A stretch of 64,000 bases of DNA from Desulfovirgula sp. (GTDB taxonomy: Bacteria; Bacillota; Desulfotomaculia; Desulfotomaculales; Desulfovirgulaceae), in NCBI GenBank assembly GCA_020725525.1, contig DYEX01000061.1:48659-112658 (forward strand), read 5' to 3'. A program made the position numbers and the translations under genes. The stretch's first letter is position 1. Each line of letters starts with the position of its first letter. The notes under the pieces were generated by a model. That model saw only the letters and a program-made list of their open reading frames with translations. It was not told the DNA's origin and searched no databases. This document shows positions 1-8,594 of this stretch, piece after piece.

Positions 1-180
1 CCCAACCCCAGGTGGGAGATTTCGAGTGGGAGTTTTAGCGGGAAACAAAGAAGAATAGATTTCCGGCAGGAAGTTAATCCGGTTACCTCAGTAGCCAGGA
101 ACGCACTGGTTACCGTTAGGAAAACAGTTCGGTCAGCCGGGAAAATCTGGTTGGCTACTTCTGATGGGGGGGATGTGTTT

Positions 181-1254
181 TTGTTTTATGCCGTAATTAT
201 GGCCGGTGGGGCGGGGGAGCGCTTCTGGCCCCTCTCCCGGCGGGATAGACCCAAGCAGTTCCTCTCCCTGGTGGGGGAACGCACCATGCTGCAGCTTACC
301 TTTGACCGGCTGGCAGGGTTGGTACCGCCGGAGAATGTGCTGGTCATTACCGGTGTCAATTATATCGAAACCGTGCGCCGGCAGTTGCCGGAGATTCCTC
401 CGGAAAACATTGTGGCCGAACCGTGTGGCCGGGATACGGCGGCGGCCGTAGGGCTGGGAGCCCTCCATGTTTTGCGAAAGGATCCCCGGGGGGTAATGGT
501 GGTGCTGCCGGCTGATCACTACATTGCCCATGTGCGGCGGTTTCAATCGGTGCTGCAGGCGGGAGTATCCCTGGCGGCCGGTGGGCGGTGGCTGATAACC
601 ATGGGCATTACCCCCACCCGGCCGGACACGGGATACGGGTACATATGCCAGGGCGAGCTGCTCGAATACCATGAAGGCATACCAGTTTACCGGGTGGAAA
701 GGTTTACGGAAAAACCGGGGCCGGAAAAAGCCCGGCAGTTTCTGGCTTCAGGCCGCTACCTGTGGAACAGCGGGATGTTTATCTGGCGGGCTGATTTAAT
801 CTACCGGTTGATTGAAGAACACCTGCCGGCCCTGGCGGCCGGGCTGGCGGAAATAGGGCGGGCCATGGACCGCAGCTCCTGTCAGGAAGTCTTATCCCGT
901 GTATATCCCCGCCTGGCGAAGGTTTCCATTGATTACGGGGTCATGGAAAAGGCCCCCAACGTGCTGGTCCTGCCGGGTGACTTCGGCTGGGACGACGTGG
1001 GTTCCTGGCCGGCCCTGGAGCGGTGCCGGGAGACGGAAGAAAACGGCAACGTGATCGAGGCGCGGGGGGTTTTTCTGGAAACCCGCAACAGCATCATCCA
1101 TGCCCCCGGCAGGCTGGTGGCCACCCTGGGGGTGGAGAACCTGGTAGTGGTGGACGACGGGGAGTGCCTGCTGGTGTGCCGTAAAGACCGCGCCCAGGAG
1201 CTGAAGCGTCTCACCGCCGCCCTCAAAGAAGCAGGTCTCGAACATGCTTTATAG
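181..1254 (+). CDS. Mannose-1-phosphate guanylyltransferase-like nucleotidyltransferase
   Basis: This cytosolic enzyme likely makes GDP-mannose from mannose-1-phosphate and GTP for surface polysaccharide. The N-terminus carries the sugar-nucleotide pyrophosphorylase signature (VIMAGGAGERFWPLSR followed by PKQF), and FTEKP, the usual sugar-phosphate-side motif, lies near residue 180. The length from this start is about 357 aa, right for a single-domain ManC without the C-terminal isomerase half. I chose TTG at 181 because a GGGGGG ribosome site sits about 8 nt upstream and the family motif starts within a few residues; an in-frame TTG at 151 would add ten unlikely residues. The next genes (glycosyltransferase, polyprenyl sugar transferase) fit an exopolysaccharide cluster. 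Glucose-1-phosphate as substrate cannot be ruled out by eye. Confidence 0.85.
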   Translation: MFYAVIMAGGAGERFWPLSRRDRPKQFLSLVGERTMLQLTFDRLAGLVPPENVLVITGVNYIETVRRQLPEIPPENIVAEPCGRDTAAAVGLGALHVLRKDPRGVMVVLPADHYIAHVRRFQSVLQAGVSLAAGGRWLITMGITPTRPDTGYGYICQGELLEYHEGIPVYRVERFTEKPGPEKARQFLASGRYLWNSGMFIWRADLIYRLIEEHLPALAAGLAEIGRAMDRSSCQEVLSRVYPRLAKVSIDYGVMEKAPNVLVLPGDFGWDDVGSWPALERCRETEENGNVIEARGVFLETRNSIIHAPGRLVATLGVENLVVVDDGECLLVCRKDRAQELKRLTAALKEAGLEHAL

Positions 1255-1325
1255 GGAATGCTTGTTTTTCCTTTAGTTTCCCCGCCGGCAGCCGGTAGGT
1301 ATTATTTAGGACCCGGCATTCTTTT

Positions 1326-1385
1326 TTGGGAAAACATCTTCGAAGGTTGGCCAGGTTAACCTTCCCTGTTACAAGGCAATTGTAA
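1326..1385 (+). pseudogene. Remnant of the 3' end of a Uma2-family gene
   Basis: About 60 bp here match 7764-7825, the last codons of the intact Uma2 gene plus about 27 bp beyond its stop, with roughly four mismatches and one single-base gap. Read in frame, it gives ENIFEGWPG-stop against ESIFESWPG-stop in the intact gene. Nothing upstream in this 230-bp gap resembles the rest of the gene, so only the tail survives. Confidence 0.6.
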
Positions 1386-1486
1386 AAAGATAGAGGTATG
1401 GAGAAGACCGGGGACGGGTAGCCGGAATAATTCGCGGAGGATAAGGAACACCCACCCGGTGATTGACGTTGACGGGGTATGGTATC

Positions 1487-2662
1487 ATGGAAAAAGTTAA
1501 GCTCCTCCAGCTAATTACCCTTTCCGAACTGGGCGGCGCCCAGAAGGTGCTCTACCACCTGGTGGCCGGGTTGAACCGGGAGCGCTTTGAGATTACGGTG
1601 GCCTGTGCGCCGGGCGGGGAGCTGGTGCGCTGGCTTTCCGGGCACAACGGCGTGAGGATCGTGGAAGTGCCGTATCTCTGCCGGGAGGTGTCGCCTTTAA
1701 GGGACCTGCCCGCCTTTTGTTTTTTGTACCGCCTTATGCGCCGGGAGCGCTTTCACATCGTGCACTGCCACAGTTCCAAGGCGGGTATCCTGGGGCGCCT
1801 GGCGGCCTGCCTGGCCGGGGTACCGGGCATCGTCTTCACCGTTCACGGCTGGGGAATAAACGATTACCAGTCCCGGGCGGCCCGGCTTTTATTTGTGCCG
1901 GCTGAAAGACTGGCCGGGCGGGTGAGCGGCCGGGTGGTGTGTGTTTCGCAGGCCGATCTGCAAAAGGGCCTTGAGCTGGGACTGGCTCCGCCTTCCCGGC
2001 TGGTGGTTATTCACAACGGCCTGCCGGAACCCCCATCCAAGCCGGGTGCCCTGCGCCGGGAGCTGGGCCTGGGCGAGGATGCCCTGCTGGTGGGTACGGT
2101 TTGCCGGCTGCGTGCGCCGAAGGATCCCCTGTTCTTCCTGCAAACGGCCCGGGCGCTGCTTTCCACGGGGAAATGGTCGAACCGCCTTTATTTCGTGCTC
2201 ATTGGCGACGGCCCTTTAATGGCCGGTTGCCGGGAGTTTGTGGCGCGCCACGGCCTGGCCGGAAAAGTGTTCCTCCCGGGCGGCCGCGAGGATGCCCCGT
2301 CCCTTCTGGGCGACCTCGATGTTTTTGTCCTCTTCTCCCTCTGGGAAGGCCTGCCCCTCACCATTATCGAGGCCATGTACGCGGCAAAGCCGGTGGTGGC
2401 CGCGGCGGTGGGCGGGGTGGGGGAACTGGTCGTCCCCGGGGAGACGGGGTTCCTGGTTCCGCCCCGGGATCTGCCGGGAGCGGTAAAGGCCCTGGAGGTG
2501 CTCCTGGAAGATGCGCGGCTCCGCCGGGAGATGGGGCAAAAGGCCGGGCGGCTGGCCCGGGAAAGGTTTCCGGTGGAACGGATGGTAAAAAGCTATACGG
2601 TGCTGTACGAAGAAATACTCCGGCACCCTGTTGAAGGAAAATTGCTCCAACCGTCGAAGTAA
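1487..2662 (+). CDS. Glycosyltransferase family 4 protein
   Basis: A GT-B fold retaining glycosyltransferase that probably adds a sugar from a nucleotide donor to a lipid-linked surface polysaccharide. The N-terminal half has the GT4 acceptor-domain opening (LITLSELGGAQKVLYHL). The C-terminal half has the donor-binding EX7E motif in EGLPLTIIEAMYAAKPVVA and the GETGFLVPP segment typical of the family. The start is ATG 1487, with GGGG about 8 nt upstream; a longer in-frame reading from 1463 adds eight residues not expected in the family. The length, about 391 aa, is typical. It lies 50 bp before the polyprenyl-phosphate sugar transferase, so the two are probably co-transcribed. The exact sugar and acceptor cannot be told from the sequence. 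Confidence 0.85.
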   Translation: MEKVKLLQLITLSELGGAQKVLYHLVAGLNRERFEITVACAPGGELVRWLSGHNGVRIVEVPYLCREVSPLRDLPAFCFLYRLMRRERFHIVHCHSSKAGILGRLAACLAGVPGIVFTVHGWGINDYQSRAARLLFVPAERLAGRVSGRVVCVSQADLQKGLELGLAPPSRLVVIHNGLPEPPSKPGALRRELGLGEDALLVGTVCRLRAPKDPLFFLQTARALLSTGKWSNRLYFVLIGDGPLMAGCREFVARHGLAGKVFLPGGREDAPSLLGDLDVFVLFSLWEGLPLTIIEAMYAAKPVVAAAVGGVGELVVPGETGFLVPPRDLPGAVKALEVLLEDARLRREMGQKAGRLARERFPVERMVKSYTVLYEEILRHPVEGKLLQPSK

Positions 2663-2712
2663 GTCAATAAGTAAAAATCAGAACCCCAAAACATTTACTG
2701 GAAGTTTCTCCT

Positions 2713-4140
2713 ATGAAAAAATTTTTGCGTCTTTTAAAACCACTTTTTCCCTGGCTTCTGGCGCTCGGGGACGCCCTGGGGGTCCTGGGCGGCTATTACC
2801 TGGCCTTTATCCTTCGCTTTGGCGGCGTGCTGCCGCCCGAAAACTGGCAGGCCTTTCTGCAGGCGCTTCCTGGCATCGGGGCAGTTACGTGGGGGATCTT
2901 CGGTACCCTGGGGCTGTACCAGAGGAGTTACAACGGCTTCATGCCCGTGCTGCGTGCGGTTTTAACCGGCGTGGCGGGCGTGGCTGTGGCTGCCATGGCT
3001 CTCACCTTCTGGCTGCGGGGTTTTGCCTTTCCCCGCAGCGTTTTGCTGCTGGCGCCGCCCATCCAGGCGGGGCTGATCTGCCTGTGGCGCTGCCTCTTCT
3101 GGCATCTCGAACACCGGATCTACGGCCGGCGGGAGCTGCTGGTGGTGGGGCCGCCGGAGGAGGCCGCAGAAATCCTGGGCAAGGTGCTGGAACTGCCCCG
3201 GGGGTGGTTCAGGGTACGCCGGGTGCTGGCGCCGGGGGAACTGGGAGAATTAAAGAAATGGCTGCCCGCGGTGGATGCCGTGCTGGTGGTGCCCTCCCTC
3301 TCCCGGGAGGACAAGGCCGGGGTGGTCGGTGCCTGCCTCAAGGCCCGCCGGGAGGTCTTCCTGGTGCCGGATTTGTACGACATTTTGTTGATCCGGGCCA
3401 GCCTGACCCAGCTGGACGACCTGCCGGTGGTGGAGGTGCAGGATATCCGCCTCACCTGGCCGCAGCGGGTGACCAAGCGCGCGATGGATGTGGTGGTGGC
3501 GGGTTTGGGTTTGATTCTGGCGGCTCCGGTAATGGCTCTTTGTGCCCTGGCCGTAGCCGTCACTTCTCCCGGCCCCGTTTTTTACACCCAGGAGCGGACG
3601 GGTTTCCGGGGCAAGACCTTCCGGGTCTACAAGTTTCGCACCATGATCCAGGATGCGGAAAAACAGACCGGGCCGGTACTGGCAGGAGAGAAGGACCCCC
3701 GTATCACTCCGGTGGGCCGCATCCTGAGGGCCACCAGATTGGATGAGTTGCCACAGCTGTTCAATGTGCTCAAGGGGGATATGAGCCTGGTAGGTCCCCG
3801 GCCCGAACGTCCTTTCTTCGTTAAACAGTTTGCGAGCGAAATACCCGATTATCACTACCGCCACCTGGTAAAACCCGGGCTTACCGGCCTGGCCCAGGTC
3901 CACGGCAAGTACACCACTTCCGCGGCGGACAAGCTCCGCTATGATCTCTACTACATCCGGAACTATTCCCTGCTCCTGGATCTGAAGATCTTGCTGCAGA
4001 CCATCCCTGTCATCCTGGGGGGTGAGGCGGCCCGGGGACAAAGCGAAGCGGACCCGGAAAAGCGCGCCGCGATCCATGCCCTGGTGAACGGTCAGCAGGA
4101 AGCAGCACCGGAGAACCGGGGGCAGCAATCTGCCTGGTAA
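2713..4140 (+). CDS. Undecaprenyl-phosphate sugar-1-phosphate transferase (exopolysaccharide initiator)
   Basis: This membrane enzyme starts repeat-unit synthesis by moving a sugar-1-phosphate from a UDP- or GDP-sugar to undecaprenyl phosphate. The 475-aa protein has the two-part WcaJ/CpsE layout. About 120 N-terminal residues contain several hydrophobic helices, followed by a degenerate nucleotide-binding region. The C-terminal bacterial sugar transferase domain starts near [13 protein letters not shown], with [24 protein letters not shown] and DMSLVGPRP, all classic for the family. It follows the GT4 gene closely and fits a surface polysaccharide cluster with the upstream GDP-mannose gene. 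The ribosome site is weak. The sugar used (glucose or galactose are most common) is not evident. Confidence 0.88.
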   Translation: MKKFLRLLKPLFPWLLALGDALGVLGGYYLAFILRFGGVLPPENWQAFLQALPGIGAVTWGIFGTLGLYQRSYNGFMPVLRAVLTGVAGVAVAAMALTFWLRGFAFPRSVLLLAPPIQAGLICLWRCLFWHLEHRIYGRRELLVVGPPEEAAEILGKVLELPRGWFRVRRVLAPGELGELKKWLPAVDAVLVVPSLSREDKAGVVGACLKARREVFLVPDLYDILLIRASLTQLDDLPVVEVQDIRLTWPQRVTKRAMDVVVAGLGLILAAPVMALCALAVAVTSPGPVFYTQERTGFRGKTFRVYKFRTMIQDAEKQTGPVLAGEKDPRITPVGRILRATRLDELPQLFNVLKGDMSLVGPRPERPFFVKQFASEIPDYHYRHLVKPGLTGLAQVHGKYTTSAADKLRYDLYYIRNYSLLLDLKILLQTIPVILGGEAARGQSEADPEKRAAIHALVNGQQEAAPENRGQQSAW

Positions 4141-4251
4141 CATCGATCTGGACTGCAATGAGGAAAACCTTTCAAGCCTGCCTGACTGGAAGAAGGCGGT
4201 TGTTCTACTACAGGCAACTTCTATGAGTTTGTCCAAATCCTGAAAGGTAGT

Positions 4252-6000
4252 GTGGCCGTGACTGGAAGAAAGAGCAAAACAAAGAAGGATAATTTGCCGC
4301 GACTAACCGAATCCCACATCCGCGACATGGCGGACCCGCAGAGTTTTGAGCGCGGCAGGAATTATTATAATGATGGAGCTATCATAGACCCCGTCCGCCA
4401 GGGGATGGAACTGCGCGGGGAATGCAGCGGTTCCCGGTACCAGCCATACAGGGTCAGGGTCAGGTTTAGCGACAAAGGCATTGTGGAAGCTTCCTGCACC
4501 TGCCCCCGGGGCGGGTTCTGCAAGCACATCGTGGCCCTGTTGCTTGCCTATGTCCATGAACCGGAATCTTTCCGGGAACTGGTCCCGCTGGAGGAAATGC
4601 TTGCCCGGCTGAGCAAGGAAGAGCTTATATCTTTAATTGGTGAGATGATTGACCGGGAACCGTCCTTGATGGCCCTGGTGGAACTGTCGGCGTCCGCAGC
4701 GCGGGGAAATTTGGATGCGGCGTCGTGCCGCCGGCAGGCGTTACGTGTGCTGCGGCATGAAGATCCGCTCCTTATCGAAGCGGATTTACGGGGGATGCTT
4801 AACATGGCCGAACGTATGGCCGCAAAAGAAGACTGGCTCGGCGCGGGTACGGTTTGCCATGCCCTGTTGAGCGTGCTGTCATCCGAATATGAGGATATTC
4901 AGTTCATGGACGAAGAGGGGGACATAGCGGTTGTTGCCGGCGATTGCGCCGAACTTTTGGGCGAGTGTCTGGCCCAGGGACGGGCTGACGCCCGTACGCG
5001 GCGGGAGTGGCTGCAGACGCTGCTGGAAGCCGAACTGGCCGACATCAGGCTGGGCGGTATTGACTTTGCGTCCGGCGCCTTTGACGCCATTCTGGAGCAT
5101 GCCACCGAAGAGGAATGGGCCGTACTCGAGGAACGAATACGTGAGGCCATGGGGGAAAGCAATGACTGGAAGAAGGAAATGCTGGTCAGGATGCTTGTCT
5201 CCTGGCGGGAGAAACACGGCCGGCATGAAGAAGCAGGCGATATTATCCGAAAACTGGGTACCCCGGAACAGCGCATGCTGTGGTTGGTCAGGGACGGAAA
5301 ACCGGATGAGGCTGTGGCCATTGCGCGGCAGCATTGCCTGGATAAACCCGGTTTGATTACCAGGTTTGCCGGTGAGCTGGTGGAAGCCGGCGCCCGGGAA
5401 CAGGCCGTAACCCTGCTGACCGAACTGGCGGAGGGGGCTAACTCCCACTGGAGCTATATGGAATGGCTGGCGGAATATTACCGGGTACACAGAGATTGGG
5501 AAGCGGCCTTGAAGTGGCAGCGCAGGGTTTTTCTCCAGAACCCACGGGTTAAATCGTTCATAGACCTGGAATACATTAGTAAAAAGCTTGGTGTTTGGGA
5601 ACAGGTGCGCTCCGAAGTACTGCACACTCCGGAGATTGAGAAAAAACCGCACGTGTTGCTTGAAATCGCCCTTCATGAGGGCGACGTGACGAGAGCGCTG
5701 GAGTTATTGCCCCGGGCTTCCGGTTGGGGGTGGCGTAATTACAAGGAGAGGGTGGCCGGGGCCGCTGAAAAAGAACGGCCGGAAGACGCCATAGCGTTGT
5801 ACAAAGAGCTGGTGGAAGAGGCCATCGGCCGCCGTCAGCGCGGGGCCTACCGGGAAGCCGCAGGCTACCTGTGCCGGATTAAAACTCTCTGCCAGCGCAC
5901 CGGCGCGCAGGAGAACTGGGAAGATTACTTCGCCGCGTTGAGGAGAAAATATGCCCGTTTTCCGGCGCTTCAGGAAGAGCTGGACGGAGCGGGATTATAA
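4252..6000 (+). CDS. SWIM zinc-finger domain protein with helical repeats
   Basis: A 582-aa soluble protein. Residues 82-92 form a SWIM zinc finger of the CxCxnCxH kind (C82, C84, C90, H92, in SCTCPRGGFCKHIVALLL). SWIM modules bind DNA or protein. The rest, from about 105 to 580, is almost all alpha helix, with W/A/E-rich repeats resembling TPR or HEAT units (for example HWSYMEWLAEYYRVHRDWEAA). No catalytic motif is visible. Related SWIM proteins in other bacteria often sit beside an SNF2-type helicase, but none is near this one. The start is GTG 4252; a second GTG two codons on is possible. The function is unknown; a role in DNA or protein scaffolding is a guess from the domain. Confidence 0.75.
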   Translation: MAVTGRKSKTKKDNLPRLTESHIRDMADPQSFERGRNYYNDGAIIDPVRQGMELRGECSGSRYQPYRVRVRFSDKGIVEASCTCPRGGFCKHIVALLLAYVHEPESFRELVPLEEMLARLSKEELISLIGEMIDREPSLMALVELSASAARGNLDAASCRRQALRVLRHEDPLLIEADLRGMLNMAERMAAKEDWLGAGTVCHALLSVLSSEYEDIQFMDEEGDIAVVAGDCAELLGECLAQGRADARTRREWLQTLLEAELADIRLGGIDFASGAFDAILEHATEEEWAVLEERIREAMGESNDWKKEMLVRMLVSWREKHGRHEEAGDIIRKLGTPEQRMLWLVRDGKPDEAVAIARQHCLDKPGLITRFAGELVEAGAREQAVTLLTELAEGANSHWSYMEWLAEYYRVHRDWEAALKWQRRVFLQNPRVKSFIDLEYISKKLGVWEQVRSEVLHTPEIEKKPHVLLEIALHEGDVTRALELLPRASGWGWRNYKERVAGAAEKERPEDAIALYKELVEEAIGRRQRGAYREAAGYLCRIKTLCQRTGAQENWEDYFAALRRKYARFPALQEELDGAGL

Positions 6001-6053
6001 AAACGGGGTGGCGCGCCCTTATCATGTAGGTAATACAATTCATACCGGCGGGC

Positions 6054-6276
6054 AAAACAAACGGGCAAACTGCAGGCCATCAAAACAACTGGAGGGACTT
6101 ACCGCATTGTCCTGGAAAAGGACAAGGAGTATGATGTGGACCCCGTGGTGAGGGTAACTGACCCTTCGGGCAACAAAATTGCCTTTTCCGACCTGGACCG
6201 GTATATCAAATCCCGGGTCGAGCTGTGGCTGGATGGAGCCGGCGTGGTCATGGAGGTCCAGATTGCAGGTGAATAG
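6054..6276 (+). pseudogene. Duplicated 3' fragment of the SLH-domain gene
   Basis: Positions 6054-6296 align without gaps to 11251-11493, the C-terminal coding end, stop codon and 20 downstream bases of the SLH protein gene. I counted about 12 differences in 243 bp. The frame stays open up to a stop at 6274-6276 (ending VVMEVQIAGE), but it has no start codon or upstream part. It is a gene remnant, not a gene. The remaining 236 bp up to 6532 hold no gene or clear site. Confidence 0.85.
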
Positions 6277-6532
6277 CATGCTTCGCACCTGTTAAATAGT
6301 ATCCCTCTATCCCGCCCTCACCAAAGAGATTGCTGCCGGCATGTGGTTATAAGCTTTACCCGCTACCCGGTACTCGTGTACCCATTACCCGGTACGCATT
6401 CACCGGTATCCTGCACGGACCTCACCCCTGAGAAGTTAACGGAGACGCGCGTCAGCGCGGCTACGGCCGGATATAGCACCTCCGGCGGGGAGATGCCCTC
6501 AGCAGCTCCCACCTCTGGTTACACCTGAAATT

Positions 6533-6997
6533 TTATTCGTTCAATTCGGTTGTCCAGTTCACCGCCTGGATGGCCGTATCAAGTTCCCGGTACGCCTTGG
6601 CCAGGGCGTCGGCTTCGCGCCGCCACCGGGCTACATCTATCGTGGGCTGGAACTTAACCTCGGAACGGGTTATTCGCCAACTATCACGATCAGGTGCGGC
6701 TGCATCAACCAGATCCGTAACCAGTTTCTGGCGCAACTTGAGCATGTCGCGATGCACGATGGCTTCCATTAATGTCAGCCCGTCAGGGAGCCTAGCCTGC
6801 AGGTTGGTACGGTTTATTGCCACCACCAGTGTCTCCAGACGGCGGGTCAACTTCTCAATTTCGGCCATCAAGTCTTCCGGGCGCTCCGCCGGCAGGTCAC
6901 CCTCCTGCACCCAGGCATCCTTGAAGGCGCGCTCTCTTAACGCAGCAATCTGCTCCTTTATACTTTTACGCTCCAAAAGTGCCTCCGCCAACTTCAT
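6533..6997 (-). CDS. DIP1984-family protein
   Basis: A 154-aa cytosolic helical protein beginning MKLAEALLERKSIKEQIAAL. It has the family's conserved opening helix, the segment VQEGDLPAERPEDLMAEIE, and the NRTN motif in VAINRTNLQ. The whole length is predicted coiled helix. The function of this family is not established, although some members are labelled septicolysin-like by similarity. I chose ATG at 6997 because AAGGAGATGG lies at ideal distance upstream; the longer open frame adds 34 residues with no ribosome site. It stands alone, facing away from the Uma2 gene, with its own leader. Confidence 0.8.
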   Translation of the reverse strand: MKLAEALLERKSIKEQIAALRERAFKDAWVQEGDLPAERPEDLMAEIEKLTRRLETLVVAINRTNLQARLPDGLTLMEAIVHRDMLKLRQKLVTDLVDAAAPDRDSWRITRSEVKFQPTIDVARWRREADALAKAYRELDTAIQAVNWTTELNE

Positions 6998-7127
6998 TGT
7001 TACCATCTCCTTCCCTGATAGAATTAGACACAGGAAAAGAGATGAAAGTTCCTTAAAATTTAATATTTTCATATCGAGGAATGCTGGCAAGCTTCTCATG
7101 ATTTTTGCGTTTTAACCCCGCAAATCA

Positions 7128-7156
7128 TTGCCTGCCTTCCGGAAAAATGTTACAAT
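7128..7156 (+). promoter_or_regulatory. Sigma-A-type promoter for the Uma2 gene
   Basis: TTGCCT (7128-7133) and TACAAT (7151-7156) are separated by exactly 17 bp, 60 bp before the start codon. Each box has one or two differences from consensus. Confidence 0.6.
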
Positions 7157-7215
7157 AATGCCGCGAAAGAGCCAGTCAGGGCCTTTCCCCGCAAGCATCC
7201 AGGGGGGTGAAATCG

Positions 7216-7797
7216 ATGAAGGCAGCACTTGCAGAGACCGCCGCTGCCGGCGAAAAAAAATACACCTACGCAGACTATTGTAAGCTCCCCGAGGGGGCAC
7301 CCTACCAGCTCATTGGAGGTGAATTAATCGTGACGCCTGCTCCGGGGACTTACCACCAGACTGTTTTGTTTAACCTGGGATTGGAAATGGGAAATTTTGT
7401 ACGGCAGGGAAACCTGGGAAGAGTGCTCTTCGCCCCACTGGACGTCTACCTCGGCGAAACCGAAACCTACCAGCCGGACATCATCTTTATCGCCCGGGAA
7501 AGAATGAATATCATCGAACCGCAGCGGATAAACGGCGCTCCCGACCTGGTGGTGGAAATTTTCTCTCCGGTCACCGCCTATTACGACCTGCGGAAAAAAT
7601 TCAAGGTTTACGAGCGGTGCGGCGTCAAGGAATACTGGATCGTGGACCCGGAAGAAAAATCGGTACAGGTTTTTCTGCTCAAGGAGGGCCGGTTCGTCCT
7701 CGACCAGGAGGCAGAGCAAACAGGCGAAATCTCCTCCTGTGTCCTTTCCGGGTTTACCGTTCGTTTGGAAAGCATCTTCGAAAGTTGGCCAGGTTAA
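7216..7797 (+). CDS. Uma2-family (DUF820) putative nuclease
   Basis: A 193-aa protein of the Uma2 family, which has a PD-(D/E)XK nuclease fold. The visible core is YQLIGGELIV, then YQPDIIFIA (the PD position), PDLVVEIFSP with the acidic catalytic residue, and KKFKVYERCGVKEYWIVDP with the conserved lysine and tyrosines. The family is common and multicopy in thermophiles and cyanobacteria, and its cellular role is unresolved. ATG 7216 is favoured, with AGGGGGGTGA just upstream; GTG 7207 is an alternative. A consensus-like promoter precedes it. A remnant of a second copy's tail lies at 1326-1385, which points to past duplication in this region. Confidence 0.85.
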   Translation: MKAALAETAAAGEKKYTYADYCKLPEGAPYQLIGGELIVTPAPGTYHQTVLFNLGLEMGNFVRQGNLGRVLFAPLDVYLGETETYQPDIIFIARERMNIIEPQRINGAPDLVVEIFSPVTAYYDLRKKFKVYERCGVKEYWIVDPEEKSVQVFLLKEGRFVLDQEAEQTGEISSCVLSGFTVRLESIFESWPG

Positions 7798-7878
7798 ACC
7801 TTCCCTGTTACAGGGCAATTGTAAAGTGTTGATATTTGAAAAAGGAAAGGCTAAAATTTTACCAACAGGTACGTCATC

Positions 7879-7900
7879 AAAGTTGTACATAAAGTTGTAC
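7879..7900 (+). repeat. Tandem AAAGTTGTAC direct repeat, possible operator
   Basis: Two perfect copies of AAAGTTGTAC, at 7879-7888 and 7891-7900, repeat with a 12-bp period just before the AbrB-type antitoxin gene. Such phased repeats before an antitoxin gene suggest an autoregulatory operator. This is inferred from position only. Confidence 0.45.
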
Positions 7901-7923
7901 TTCGCGAGAAGGATGGACAACCG

Positions 7924-8247
7924 ATGAAGATAGCAAAAGCCCACGAAAAGTCTCCGGATAAGCGGGCGTACCGGGAAGCAAAAAAGAGGCAGTGGGTTTT
8001 GAAGCTCAACCCTAAAGGGCAGGCAACCATCCCATTGGAAGTGTGCCGGATGCTCGGTGTCGAAGGCGTGTGCCGGGGGTTGAAGCTGGTTGCGCTGGAA
8101 GACGGGTTTCGTCTCCTGCCCCACAAGCCGCCGTCTCCCATTCAGAAGTATACAGGTTGCTGCGCCGAGGAACTGGCGGACGTGAGCGACGCCGCAGCCT
8201 TCGTCCGGGAATTGCGCGGCCGGGAACCCGAGCCGGGAGAAGCCTGA
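7924..8247 (+). CDS. AbrB/VapB-type antitoxin-like DNA-binding protein
   Basis: A 107-aa protein. Residues about 22-66 form a SpoVT/AbrB-type swapped-hairpin DNA-binding domain (WVLKLNPKGQATIPLEVCRM, then LVALEDGFRLLP). The C-terminal 40 residues, PIQKYTGCCAEELADVSD onward, look like the toxin-binding tail of a VapB antitoxin. A broken PIN toxin gene starts 4 bp after its stop, so this was an antitoxin-toxin operon with the antitoxin first. The gene itself looks intact (ATG with AGAAGGA upstream) and could still bind DNA. Two tandem 10-bp repeats upstream may be its operator. It may now serve only as a repressor or as an orphan antitoxin against related toxins. Confidence 0.75.
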   Translation: MKIAKAHEKSPDKRAYREAKKRQWVLKLNPKGQATIPLEVCRMLGVEGVCRGLKLVALEDGFRLLPHKPPSPIQKYTGCCAEELADVSDAAAFVRELRGREPEPGEA

Positions 8248-8251
8248 CCCT

Positions 8252-8440
8252 ATGCGCACTGCCATCGATACCAACCTGCTGAAGACGCTGGGGTTTCCCC
8301 GTCATATACTTCCGGACTTTCTGGTCGCCGCCCACGCCCTGCACCGGGCAGACCTGCTACTTACGGCGGATAAAGGAATCCCGCAAAGATACTTCCCCAC
8401 GTTGAGAATCAGTAACCCGCTGGAACCAACCGGAGACTGA
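8252..8440 (+). pseudogene. PIN-domain (VapC-type) toxin with internal deletion
   Basis: The 62-aa frame begins MRTAIDTNLL, the strand carrying the first catalytic aspartate of PIN ribonucleases. It then jumps straight to HILPDFLVAAHALHRADLLL and YFPTLRI, which are the last third of a VapC of about 130 aa. The middle, some 65-75 residues with the second acidic active-site residue, is gone, yet the frame is kept. It follows the AbrB-type antitoxin gene by 4 bp, as in intact vapBC operons. The fragment should not be an active RNase, because the fold's core helices and part of the active site are missing. Whether it is translated is unknown. Confidence 0.7.
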
Positions 8441-8594
8441 GATCAGAAGCGGATTCTCACCCCCCGTATCCTGTATTCGTGCCCTTAAAAAACGCCGGAT
8501 CTTGGAGACGCCGCTGGCCGCGGCGGAGCTTGCGGTATCCGGGTGGTGATTGGTAACGCTGGGGAAATGACTGAACCAGTAAAAGGTGGTCGGC

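Noticed and set aside
3250..4236. Minus-strand frame of 328 codons
   Set aside because: Antisense of the polyprenyl sugar transferase; no recognisable domain.
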